The notes below the pieces were generated by a model. That model ran no database searches. It saw only the letters and a list, made by a program, of their open reading frames with translations, and had not been told where the DNA came from. This document shows, one piece after another, positions 1 to 7,426 of a stretch of DNA of 64,000 bases; position 1 is the stretch's first letter, and every line of letters begins with the position of its first letter. A program made the translations under genes and the position numbers. Source of the DNA: an uncultured Eubacteriales bacterium (GTDB lineage: Bacteria; Bacillota; Clostridia; Lachnospirales; Lachnospiraceae); contig OMWV01000022.1 in assembly GCA_900314845.1 (NCBI GenBank), positions 1 to 64,000 on the forward strand, written 5' to 3'.

Positions 1-89
1 AAAGGTATGTCCAGGCTCAGATATGGTCTCTCCAAAAGCATACACTTTGGCGAAAATCCGTGTCCACCATATGGGGTACAGTTTAGATG

Positions 90-262
90 CCGGAATACGT
101 CCGTTTTGATGCAATTAATCAAATATGGACGTATTCCGGTTTTCTAGTTGTCCATTCTATTTACGTCCGCATTTCCCTTTAAGGGATAATGCGGACGCTT
201 TTTGTCCCAATTTCAGACTAATTATTACGTCCACTTTTAGCATTCTCCCCCGATGTGGACGT
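90..262. repeat. Three ACGTCC/GGACGT hairpins in tandem
   Basis: The 343 bases before the first gene hold three inverted repeats. The first has 13-base perfect arms (90-102 and 127-139, CCGGAATACGTCC and its complement). The second has 10-base arms (164-173 and 188-197) followed by a short T run, so it could terminate transcription from the left. The third has 8-base arms (227-234 and 255-262, ACGTCCAC/GTGGACGT). All three carry ACGTCC or CGTCC at the base of the stem. A related set lies at 16088-16314. Nothing coding is seen in 1-343. The function is unknown. Confidence 0.6.
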
Positions 263-312
263 GCTGCGCAGTCTTTTTAATAAAAAGCATTTTAAAGCTA
301 TCACTAAAATGA

Positions 313-343
313 TATAATCCTCATAGAAGGAGGGGAAGGCGCA
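313..343 (+). promoter_or_regulatory. -10 box and ribosome binding site of the DUF3990 gene
   Basis: A consensus TATAAT lies at 313-318 and a strong AGAAGGAGGGG ribosome binding site just before the ATG at 344. No convincing -35 box is found at the usual spacing. The predicted 5' leader is only about 20 bases. Confidence 0.5.
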
Positions 344-1066
344 ATGGAAGATAAAATCACAATTTTTCACGGATCGGAAAAAGTCATTGAAAAGCCGGAA
401 TTCGGGCTGGGACGGAAAAATAATGATTTCGGGCTTGGATTTTACTGTACACAAGAGAAAGAGCTGGCAAAGGAATGGGCCGTTTCCTCTCTCAACGATG
501 GATATTGCAATTGCTATCATCTTGAGACAGAGTACTTAAAGGTCCTGCATCTGAACAGCCCGGACTACAGTATTTTGAACTGGATCGCAGTATTAGTGGA
601 TCATCGTCTGTTTTCCATAAAGACGCCTGTTGCCAGGCGGGCAAAGAGATATCTGACCGACCATTTCAGCATCAATGTGAACGCGTATGATCTGATTACA
701 GGTTATCGGGCGGATGATTCCTATTTTGATTATGCAGAAGCCTTTTTGAATAACGGGATTTCAGTCGGTCAGCTGGCCAGGGCAATGAGGCTGGGGAAAC
801 TCGGAGAACAGATCGTGGTAAAATCAAACTATGCATTTTCCAGATTAGAATTCCTGGGTGCGGAAACGGTTGACAAGAATATCTATTTTGCCCGGAGAAA
901 AGACAGAAATGACGAAGCAAACAGAAAGTATCAGGAGATGCTGGAAGAAGAGAGCGATGATCTTTATATCCAGGATATCATGAGAGAAGGTGTGACAAAT
1001 GATGATCCACGCATACCCCGAAATGTATCTGAGTCATGCCCAGGCAGCGCTGGGGGATGCTTTTGA
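344..1066 (+). CDS. DUF3990 family protein, probable ADP-ribosyltransferase-fold toxin partner
   Basis: The 240-residue product begins with a segment I recognise as DUF3990: FHGS at residues 8-11, DFGLGFYCT at 28-36, and GEQIVVKS from about residue 154. H9, Y34 and E155 are spaced like the H-Y-E/Q triad of ADP-ribosyltransferase folds; that link is inference, not shown activity. No signal peptide or membrane segment is seen, so it should be cytoplasmic. The last 22 codons overlap the next gene, an HTH regulator in another frame, so the two are translated as a coupled pair. This resembles toxin-antitoxin pairs such as RES-Xre, where an NAD-consuming protein is held by an HTH partner. The family is sure, the toxin role is not. 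Confidence 0.7.
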   Translation: MEDKITIFHGSEKVIEKPEFGLGRKNNDFGLGFYCTQEKELAKEWAVSSLNDGYCNCYHLETEYLKVLHLNSPDYSILNWIAVLVDHRLFSIKTPVARRAKRYLTDHFSINVNAYDLITGYRADDSYFDYAEAFLNNGISVGQLARAMRLGKLGEQIVVKSNYAFSRLEFLGAETVDKNIYFARRKDRNDEANRKYQEMLEEESDDLYIQDIMREGVTNDDPRIPRNVSESCPGSAGGCF

Positions 1067-1643
1067 TTACGCAGTCAATACATGCGAGATCCCGGGGAAA
1101 AAATTTACGCAGATGTTTCTTGTCAGCTCTGCCAGTGCAAGGCTTGAGAATGGAGAACCGGCCTATCTGGCCGGGAAAAGCGGCATTGAGCTTGCCATAG
1201 AGATCGTGTATGAGACAAGCGGAAAAGAGCTATCAGAGGAGCCGGCAGAGCATTTCTATCGATCCCGTGAATATTGGATCGGCTGGGCCGCGGCCTGGTA
1301 TCAATGGTATTCCGACAGAACATACCGCGAGATTTTTACGGCGCTTCCGTACGATGTCCTGGAAATAATGTATGAGCCGCTGCATGAAGCGGACATTACA
1401 AAATTTGCGGATATCGCGGCAGAGAGGATGAAGGCCTGCTACCCGGAAACAAATTTGAAAAGATTCCGCTCAATATATGGCATCACACAGGCAGAACTGG
1501 CCAGGAGATCCGGGGTGAGTCTCCGGTCTATCCAGATGTATGAGCAGAGAAGGAAAGATATCAACAAGGCGAGCGCCGAAACACTCTACCGGCTGTCGAA
1601 AGTCTTGGGCTGCAGCATGGAACGCCTGATTGAGAAGGGATGA
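999..1643 (+). CDS. HTH (Xre-type) protein paired with DUF3990
   Basis: The 214-residue protein has an N-terminal region of about 145 residues that I do not recognise (motif EYWIGWAAAWYQWYSDR in the middle) and a C-terminal Xre-type helix-turn-helix from about residue 150, with TQAELARRSGVSLRSIQMYEQ as the DNA-binding core. The start at 999 is backed by GAGAGAAGG eight bases upstream, although it lies inside the preceding gene. The overlap of 68 bases implies coupled translation. By analogy to Xre-linked toxin pairs it would be the antitoxin and an autorepressor, but the order here is toxin first. The N-terminal region may bind the DUF3990 protein. The HTH call is firm, the antitoxin role is inferred. 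Confidence 0.7.
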   Translation: MMIHAYPEMYLSHAQAALGDAFDYAVNTCEIPGKKFTQMFLVSSASARLENGEPAYLAGKSGIELAIEIVYETSGKELSEEPAEHFYRSREYWIGWAAAWYQWYSDRTYREIFTALPYDVLEIMYEPLHEADITKFADIAAERMKACYPETNLKRFRSIYGITQAELARRSGVSLRSIQMYEQRRKDINKASAETLYRLSKVLGCSMERLIEKG

Positions 1644-1670
1644 ATATACATGGAGTAAAGCTGAATATTA

Positions 1671-3278
1671 TTATTTTTCTTCCCCTACATCCCAGTTATT
1701 ATTTATTTCCATCTGCTGAGAGTCTCCTTCAAAGTTAACAAGCAGCTGAAAACCCGCATTTTTTATATCATCGATACTCATTATCCCTGCATTCTGAGCA
1801 TCCTGATCTGAAAAGCGCAGCGGGATATCAGATGTTTCCCCTGCGGCGATCGTCCCGGCGGAATCTGCCGCGATCACCTGTCCATTTATGGTGATCTGCG
1901 GGCAGGAAACACTGACTGTGCTGTTTTTTCTGTTCTCTGCAGAAAGGATAATTTCATAGGAATTGATCCGGCTGTTATAGCTGATCCCGTTCAGCACGAG
2001 CCGGATCCGATCATCGCTGCGTATCACATCCTCCTCAAATGCAAAGGCTGCTACGTCCGGCAGATCTGTCCCGGCAAAATCAGAGGATTTCTTTTTGTCA
2101 AAGAGAAGTTTGCTGCCGGAGACAGTGAAGTAATATTTTGCGCTGCTTCCGGAAGCGCTGCCTTCCAGCAGTAATGTATGGCCGCTGTATTTCCAGGTTC
2201 CCTGGTCCAGGGGGACTTTTTCGCCGGCAGACCATGCCGTGAAGCGGCCGCTGCTGTCAAGCGACAGGGAGAGCAGCCTCTGTCTGCCGGGCTGTGTATC
2301 TGCATAGAAATAAGTATCCTGGGGCGGCTTTTTTATAAATTTTTGCGGAGAGGTAAAATAGCAGACGGCCGCCGCCGCACAGACGGCAATAGCTGCGATC
2401 GTTATCCAGGTTCCGGGTTTTCGGTAACGCAGCACATGTTTAATCCTTTCTTTTACCCCTATTTCCCCGAACGAGAGTGGAAATGCCGCGACTTTTCTGC
2501 GAGGACTGCTGCAGGCAAGCAGAGCCTGAGAATAGTTTTTCCTATCATTTGATCCCATATCACGGATGGCCTGCTCATCACAGGCTTCCTCTATGTCCCT
2601 GCAAAAAAGGATGTAGGAAAGCCAGACGAGAGGGTTAAACCAATAGACGGAAAGAAGAAGAAAACCGAGCATCTTCCATAAGGGATCGAACCGCCTGATA
2701 TGCGCCTTCTCATGCAGCAGAATGAAGGAAAGGTACTTTCTGTCCAGACCGGAAGGAATATAGATGACCGGTTTTATGATTCCGAAAATAAAAGGAGAAT
2801 CGATCTTCTCTGCTATTCTTACATCCTGAGAGATTGGGATAGAAACAGCGGTTTTTCTCTTGAGAGAGAAGTAAGCATACAGGGCATAGAGCAGAAAAGC
2901 AAGCAGACCGCAGACCCATATCACAGAGGAAACAGAAAGGGCGGTCTGGACCGGTCTTTGCCTGCTCTCCGGCCTGATGGCAAGATCGGCAAGGATCTGC
3001 GAATTCACAAAATCATTTATCGCGGGGACGCCGGCGTCTATGGCGGGATTTTGTCTTACTGTAATGTCCGCAGGGATTGCCTGGGCTGCAGGCTGCAGAG
3101 AAAAGGGACTTTCCGGCCAAAAAGGCATAAGGAGCCGGGCGCCGGCCAGGACCCAGAGCAGGCACACGGTCCACCGGGGCGCCATTTTCACAAAAATGAA
3201 ACGCAGAAGAAGCAGGGCTGCAATCAGCCAGCTGGCTGAGATACTGATGTTGAGCAAATGCAAAAAGAAAGTATTCAT
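1671..3278 (-). CDS. M56 family (BlaR1/MecR1-like) membrane metalloprotease
   Basis: The 535-residue protein has BlaR1-like architecture. Hydrophobic segments cover the first 55 residues and about 120-140, followed by a cytoplasmic zinc protease loop with HEKAH (HExxH; H189, E190, H193) and EEACDE about 40 residues later. A last membrane segment at about 290-310 leads to an external domain of some 220 residues. In BlaR1 that part is a penicillin-binding sensor; here no SxxK-SxN-KTG set is evident, so the signal is probably not a beta-lactam. The start was moved from 3305 to 3278, where GGGAGG lies six bases before ATG. It follows the BlaI-like gene by 47 bases. It would cleave that repressor when its ligand is sensed. 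Confidence 0.8.
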   Translation of the reverse strand: MNTFFLHLLNISISASWLIAALLLLRFIFVKMAPRWTVCLLWVLAGARLLMPFWPESPFSLQPAAQAIPADITVRQNPAIDAGVPAINDFVNSQILADLAIRPESRQRPVQTALSVSSVIWVCGLLAFLLYALYAYFSLKRKTAVSIPISQDVRIAEKIDSPFIFGIIKPVIYIPSGLDRKYLSFILLHEKAHIRRFDPLWKMLGFLLLSVYWFNPLVWLSYILFCRDIEEACDEQAIRDMGSNDRKNYSQALLACSSPRRKVAAFPLSFGEIGVKERIKHVLRYRKPGTWITIAAIAVCAAAAVCYFTSPQKFIKKPPQDTYFYADTQPGRQRLLSLSLDSSGRFTAWSAGEKVPLDQGTWKYSGHTLLLEGSASGSSAKYYFTVSGSKLLFDKKKSSDFAGTDLPDVAAFAFEEDVIRSDDRIRLVLNGISYNSRINSYEIILSAENRKNSTVSVSCPQITINGQVIAADSAGTIAAGETSDIPLRFSDQDAQNAGIMSIDDIKNAGFQLLVNFEGDSQQMEINNNWDVGEEK

Positions 3279-3325
3279 AAGCGGCCTCCCATCTGATCGA
3301 TGCAAAAGCAGCAGGCAGTTCTTAT

Positions 3326-3691
3326 TTATTTGTCTTCATCTAACTGGTCGATCAGTTTCTGGATCTCGTCTATGTCTTTCTGAGAAAGTTTCTTATGAGA
3401 AACAAAAGAAGCGATAAATGCAGGAAGAGAGCCATGAAAAACATCTTCCACAAAAGCTTCACTCCGGGCTGCATAAAATTCCTCGCGTGACAGCAGGGAT
3501 GTGACGACGCCGTCTGTATTCTGGAAAAGGCCTTTTTCACATAATTTCCGGAGAACGGTATAGGTTGTGGGTTTCTTCCAGTTGAGTTTTTCGCTGCAGA
3601 TTTTGACCAGATCACCCGATCTCACCGGCTCATTGTCCCATATGATGTTGGCAAATGCCTCCTGTACTTCTCCCAGTTCAATCTGTTTCAT
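3326..3691 (-). CDS. BlaI/MecI/CopY family transcriptional repressor
   Basis: This 121-residue winged-helix repressor has the family pattern LGEVQEAFANIIWD, then WKKPTTYTVLRKLCEKGLF as recognition helix and wing, and a C-terminal helical dimer region. Family members are dimeric repressors inactivated when the partner BlaR1-type protease cuts them. ATG at 3691 is chosen over 3724 because AGAAGG precedes it and nothing precedes the other. The protease gene follows directly, forming the usual two-gene unit. No target gene other than the pair itself is next to it, so the pair may regulate only itself or distant genes. Confidence 0.88.
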   Translation of the reverse strand: MKQIELGEVQEAFANIIWDNEPVRSGDLVKICSEKLNWKKPTTYTVLRKLCEKGLFQNTDGVVTSLLSREEFYAARSEAFVEDVFHGSLPAFIASFVSHKKLSQKDIDEIQKLIDQLDEDK

Positions 3692-3737
3692 TTGAGTATA
3701 CCTTCTGCTGAATTTGGAAATCACATTTGGGAACGTT

Positions 3738-3794
3738 GGTTTATTATAAATAAACCTCTATTAATAGATTAACAGATACATAAACATATGTCAA
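3738..3794 (-). promoter_or_regulatory. Promoter and palindromic operator of the BlaI-BlaR1 pair
   Basis: On the minus strand a TTGACA -35 box (3789-3794) is followed after 17 bases by TAATCT (3766-3771). Just downstream lies a perfect inverted repeat with 8-base arms and a 3-base centre, GGTTTATT-ATA-AATAAACC (3738-3756), and a second palindrome CTATTAATAG (3758-3767). The larger palindrome lies at the predicted transcription start, where a BlaI-type dimer would block RNA polymerase. Confidence 0.6.
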
Positions 3795-3821
3795 GATATT
3801 TTCCCATACATCCGTTTAGAC

Positions 3822-3929
3822 CAAAAAGCAGACAGGGCCGACGCGCATCGTACATGCGCCCGGCCCTGTCTGCGCAGGTCGCAAGGCATCCTCCCATGCT
3901 TCGCATGGGTCCCTCCTTACGACAAATTA
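3822..3929 (-). repeat. Composite two-stem-loop repeat, copy A
   Basis: Read on the minus strand the element starts TAATTTGTCGTAAGGAGGG. It folds into a first stem-loop (outer GTCGTAAGG/CCTTGCGAC, inner CCCATGC/GCATGGG) and, after CTGCGCAG, a second (outer CAGACAGGGCCG/CGGCCCTGTCTG, inner GCGCAT/ATGCGC) that runs into CTTTTTGG. The TAA at its beginning is the stop codon of trmB. The second stem with its T run can act as the terminator of the trmB unit. Related copies are at 14658, 15774 and 46565. Confidence 0.8.
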
Positions 3930-4577
3930 TCGATTTCTGTGGGCGATCAGCCTGCAGATGGGCTTGCCCTCGCTCACAAATTTCTCCTCGTACTCTGTCA
4001 TGATATTGCCCGGGGGATTCCCCTGCTCATGGAGGTCAAATGTGTATTCGTCCAGCTCCCAGCCCGCGGCCCTTACCTCCTCCAGGGAAAAATCGAAGAG
4101 GGGGCGGTTGTCGGTCTTGAAGATGACCCTGCCGTCGGGGACCAGGATCTGGTTGTAGCGGTCCCAGAACTGGCGGGATGTCAGCCTCCGCTTGGCGTGC
4201 CGGTCCTTGGGCCAGGGATCTGAGAAATTAAGATAGATGCGGCTGACTTCGCCCCTGTCGAAGACGTCCGTGAGATTCTCCGCCTCCATACGGAGGAAAT
4301 ACACATTGCTCAGCTGCTCCTGCTCCTGCTTGCGCATGGCCCGGACAAGGACGCTGGAGTATTTCTCAATGCCCACATAATTTATGTCCGGATTCATCGC
4401 CGCCAGGGTCATGAGGAAGCGGCCCTTTCCCATGCCGATCTCTATGTGCAGGGGGGCCTGATCTCCAAAATGCTCCTGCCAGTGCCCTTTCATCATGGCC
4501 TGCTGGTCTTCGTCGTTGGATGAATAGGGATCCTGGGCGATCATCTCCCGCGCGCCGGGCACATTCCTAAGTCTCAT
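3927..4577 (-). CDS. trmB: tRNA (guanine-46-N7-)-methyltransferase
   Basis: TrmB transfers a methyl group from S-adenosylmethionine to N7 of G46 in the tRNA variable loop. The 216-residue product has the full family length. It shows the SAM-binding motif HIEIGMGKGRF near residue 40, YVGIEKY as the acidic motif, and LNFSDPWPKDRHAKRR, the family signature for catalysis and tRNA binding, at about 117-132. The start has GGAGGAG upstream. The gene is the last in a minus-strand run after ilvBN, separated by 73 bases. Its stop codon forms the first bases of repeat copy A. Confidence 0.95.
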   Translation of the reverse strand: MRLRNVPGAREMIAQDPYSSNDEDQQAMMKGHWQEHFGDQAPLHIEIGMGKGRFLMTLAAMNPDINYVGIEKYSSVLVRAMRKQEQEQLSNVYFLRMEAENLTDVFDRGEVSRIYLNFSDPWPKDRHAKRRLTSRQFWDRYNQILVPDGRVIFKTDNRPLFDFSLEEVRAAGWELDEYTFDLHEQGNPPGNIMTEYEEKFVSEGKPICRLIAHRNR

Positions 4578-4650
4578 AGCTCTCCTCCTGCAGCTGTGTC
4601 CATTTTATCCCGTCCCCTTCCGGAGGCGGCAGTTTTTCTGTCTGATTCTG

Positions 4651-5130
4651 TCAATCGATCTCTCTCTGGATGGCTACCGCCCCGGTCCGCGCAATCTGCA
4701 CGATGCCGAAGGGCTGCATGAGCTTTATAAAACGGTCGACCTTCTTCGTCTTGGCCGTCAGCTCTATGACCATGCTCTTGGGAGCCAGGTCGACAATGTG
4801 GGCGCCCGTGATGCTGCAGATCTGCATGATGTCCGCCCGGGTTGCGTTCGTGTAGGTGACCTTTATCATGAGAAGCTCTCTTGTGACGACCTTGCTCTCC
4901 GAAAAACGGCGGACCTTGATGACGTCTATCTTCTTGTTGAGCTGCTTTTCTATCTGCTCCATGACCCTCTCATCGCCCGAGGAAATGATGGTCATATTGG
5001 AAATGTCCTTATCCTCCGTCTCGCCAACGGCCAGGCTGTCGATGTTGAAGCCTCTCCGGGCAAAAAGACCCGAAACATGACTCAGTACACCGGCTTTATT
5101 TTCTACTTCAACTGAAAATATACCCTTCAT
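4651..5130 (-). CDS. ilvN: Acetolactate synthase small (regulatory) subunit
   Basis: IlvN is the regulatory subunit of acetohydroxyacid synthase, which makes acetolactate for valine and leucine and acetohydroxybutyrate for isoleucine. It binds the catalytic subunit and gives valine feedback inhibition. The 159-residue product starts with an ACT domain (FSVEVENKAGVLSHVSGLFARRGFNIDSL, shown here in part: NKAGVLSHVSGLFARRGFN) and ends with the second ACT-like domain typical of the long form. It begins 4 bases after the ilvB stop, with its ribosome binding site inside the end of ilvB, so the two are translationally coupled. Its presence marks the enzyme as biosynthetic rather than the butanediol type. 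Confidence 0.95.
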   Translation of the reverse strand: MKGIFSVEVENKAGVLSHVSGLFARRGFNIDSLAVGETEDKDISNMTIISSGDERVMEQIEKQLNKKIDVIKVRRFSESKVVTRELLMIKVTYTNATRADIMQICSITGAHIVDLAPKSMVIELTAKTKKVDRFIKLMQPFGIVQIARTGAVAIQREID

Positions 5131-5134
5131 TCCA

Positions 5135-6757
5135 TTACTCCTTTACTGAATCATAGGGATAAACCTCGCAGACCATGATGGCCGCGCCCGGGCTCTTAAG
5201 GAAACTGTCGATCCGCTCATCCATCTGAGAATTGTCCCGAAGATAGAAATAGTCTATCCCATAGGCAGCCGCCAGCTTCTCAAAATCGGGACTTCCGTCA
5301 AGCTTTACGCCGATGTAGCGGTCCTTGTAGCTCCTGTGCTGATACTCCCTCACAAGGCCGAGATAGCCATTGCGCATGATGACGATCTTGACCGGCAGAT
5401 CCCACTGCTGCATGGTGGCAAGCTCCATGAGGGACATCTGGAAGGATCCGTCCCCGCACACGGCCACGACCTGCCTGTCCGGAAATGCCGCTCTTACGCC
5501 CAGGGCGGCGGGCAGGGAATAGCCCATGGTGCCGAAGCCGCCGGATGTCATAAAACGGCCGCTCTTCATGACATAATTCTCCGCAGACCAAAGCTGGTTC
5601 TCGCCGACATCGGCCAGATAGATAGCGTCATCTTCCATCTTCTCGCTCAGAGTCCTCACAAAAAGGCGGGGATCCACGTATTCGGGATTGTAGGTCCTCT
5701 TGTCTGTATAGGCGGCCTTGCGGATGGTCAGATCATAGTTCCACTCACTGTAGTCGCTCTCAAAGGAAAATTCCAGCAGTTTGCTGAAAATAATCTTCAC
5801 ATCGCCGACCAAAGGAATGGTCGTCCCCAGATTCTTGCCGATCTCAGCCGGATCCACGTCGATGTGGATGATAGCCGTATCCCTGCGCTCCAGCCTGTAG
5901 GGCCTGACGACTGCCCGGTTGGCCACCCTGGCTCCCACCAGCATGAAAACATCGCACTCGGAGACCGCATAATTGGCGTAGGGCTTCCCGTTCTCCCCCA
6001 GCATGCCCAGGTAAAGAGGCGAGCTTGTCGGCATGACGCCTATCCCCATCATGGTCGAGACAACAGGGATGCCGTGGAGCTCCGCAAAGAGCCTGACCTC
6101 CGCCTCGGCATCGCCCAGGATCGTGCCCCCGCCCACGCAGATGAGAGGCTTCTTCGCCTTCTTCAGCGTATCAATGACCTTCTTGATCTGCAGGCTGTTG
6201 CCCTTGACCGTAGGCTTATAACCCCTGATGTTCACAGGGCCCGCCGGCTTATATTCTATCTTTGCCTGCTGGATATCTATGGGCAGATCGATCAGGACCG
6301 GACCCTGCCTGCCCGTAGAGGCAATGTGAAATGCTTCCTTTATAATGCGGGGCAGATCCTTCGCGTCCCGCACGACATAGCTGTATTTTACAAAGGGCTC
6401 CGCGCTGCCCGTGATATCCGCCTCCTGGAAAACATCTCTTCCCATGAGGTCTGTGGAAACCTGACCCGTTATGGCCACGATCGGTATGCTGTCCGCATAG
6501 GCCGTGCCCAGGGCCGTGATCAGATTCGTTGCCCCCGGCCCTGACGTCGCTATGCAGACTGAAGGCTTCTTCAAAACCCTTGCGCATCCGCTGGCCATAT
6601 GTCCGCCGTTCTGCTCCTGTCTGACAAGAATGAGCCTGATATCAGAATCATATATAGCGTCAAAAAGCGGACAGACTGTAACACCCGGATAGCCGAAGAC
6701 CTTGTCTATGCCCTCGGCCTCGAGACATCTGACTAAAACCTCTGCCCCTGTCATCAT
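5135..6757 (-). CDS. ilvB: Acetolactate synthase large (catalytic) subunit
   Basis: The thiamine-diphosphate enzyme condenses pyruvate with pyruvate or 2-oxobutyrate as the first step of branched-chain amino acid synthesis. The 540 residues contain the three usual domains: the N-terminal PYR domain with the glutamate of VRQEQNGGH, a central FAD-type domain, and the C-terminal PP domain with GDGSFQMS and the matching asparagine about 25 residues on (IVIMRN), which bind thiamine diphosphate and magnesium. The usual RHEQAAxHAA motif is altered to RQEQNGGHMAS, and the protein is slightly shorter than common IlvB. GGGAGG precedes the ATG at 6757. No T-box leader is seen before it; it seems to be read through from the thioesterase gene 36 bases upstream. 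Confidence 0.93.
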   Translation of the reverse strand: MMTGAEVLVRCLEAEGIDKVFGYPGVTVCPLFDAIYDSDIRLILVRQEQNGGHMASGCARVLKKPSVCIATSGPGATNLITALGTAYADSIPIVAITGQVSTDLMGRDVFQEADITGSAEPFVKYSYVVRDAKDLPRIIKEAFHIASTGRQGPVLIDLPIDIQQAKIEYKPAGPVNIRGYKPTVKGNSLQIKKVIDTLKKAKKPLICVGGGTILGDAEAEVRLFAELHGIPVVSTMMGIGVMPTSSPLYLGMLGENGKPYANYAVSECDVFMLVGARVANRAVVRPYRLERRDTAIIHIDVDPAEIGKNLGTTIPLVGDVKIIFSKLLEFSFESDYSEWNYDLTIRKAAYTDKRTYNPEYVDPRLFVRTLSEKMEDDAIYLADVGENQLWSAENYVMKSGRFMTSGGFGTMGYSLPAALGVRAAFPDRQVVAVCGDGSFQMSLMELATMQQWDLPVKIVIMRNGYLGLVREYQHRSYKDRYIGVKLDGSPDFEKLAAAYGIDYFYLRDNSQMDERIDSFLKSPGAAIMVCEVYPYDSVKE

Positions 6758-6793
6758 ATAATACCTCCCAAAGACCGCCCCTGCGGCCTGATC

Positions 6794-7252
6794 TTAAACA
6801 TTATCAAATTCTGTAAGCCTCTTGAACGGGCTGGCGGAAGGGTCTGCTTCTTCCAGAACCATGTACTGCAATGTAGCCTTGAAGACTTCCCTCTCCCTGT
6901 CATCCTTTATGCTGCAGTCAACGACGACAATATGACGTCCCCGCTTTACCACCCTGGCCTGACAGGTGATCTCCTTCGCGCCGGCGACCGGCCGCAGGAA
7001 ATAGACATCGCCGCTGATCGTAGGGCCGCAGCTGCCCAGAGTGTTGGCAGCTCCCCCGGACGTGGAATCCGCGATGGCGAAGAGGCAGCCGCCGTGGACG
7101 ACCCCGAGAGGGTTGAGATGCTTCGGCTCAACCTTCATGCCGGACACAGCCCACCCCTCACCGGCATCCAGGACCCTCATGCCGTTTTCATAAAAAAATG
7201 TATCCCGCTCATTGATCTGATGCAGTTTTTCCAAAATCGTGTTTCTGTCCAT
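6794..7252 (-). CDS. PaaI-type hotdog-fold thioesterase
   Basis: The 152-residue protein has the hotdog thioesterase pattern: NPLGVVHGGCLFAIADS at about 47-63, with the HGG loop and downstream acidic residue that act in PaaI-type acyl-CoA hydrolysis, then DVYFLRPVAG on the next strand. It would release free acid from a small or aromatic acyl-CoA; the substrate cannot be told. It is the first gene of a minus-strand run with ilvBN, although no link in function is known. The ribosome binding site is poor (AGGA 13 bases upstream), but homology starts at this ATG. It is divergent from dacF across 174 bases. Confidence 0.85.
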   Translation of the reverse strand: MDRNTILEKLHQINERDTFFYENGMRVLDAGEGWAVSGMKVEPKHLNPLGVVHGGCLFAIADSTSGGAANTLGSCGPTISGDVYFLRPVAGAKEITCQARVVKRGRHIVVVDCSIKDDREREVFKATLQYMVLEEADPSASPFKRLTEFDNV

Positions 7253-7426
7253 TTTATCATCTATATCCTATTCTTGAAATACTTATTTAATAAAGTTTAA
7301 CACAACGAGAGATAATTTCAACAGCTTTCCCACTCACGGCCTCCCGGACCCCCGCCGCCCGCATTGACTTTTCAGCGCAAATCAATTAGTATTATTCATA
7401 GAATTCATGTGATTTTTGAGAGGGTT

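Noticed and set aside
90-262. CRISPR array
   Set aside because: The repeats are inverted within each hairpin, differ in length, and lack constant spacers or cas genes.
264-271. CTGCGCAG as a fragment of the composite repeat
   Set aside because: Only eight bases match, without the flanking stems, so chance is the simpler reading.
5336-6544. Long open frame on the plus strand opposite ilvB
   Set aside because: It lies fully antisense to a well-supported enzyme gene and has no recognisable domain; high GC and codon bias give such frames.
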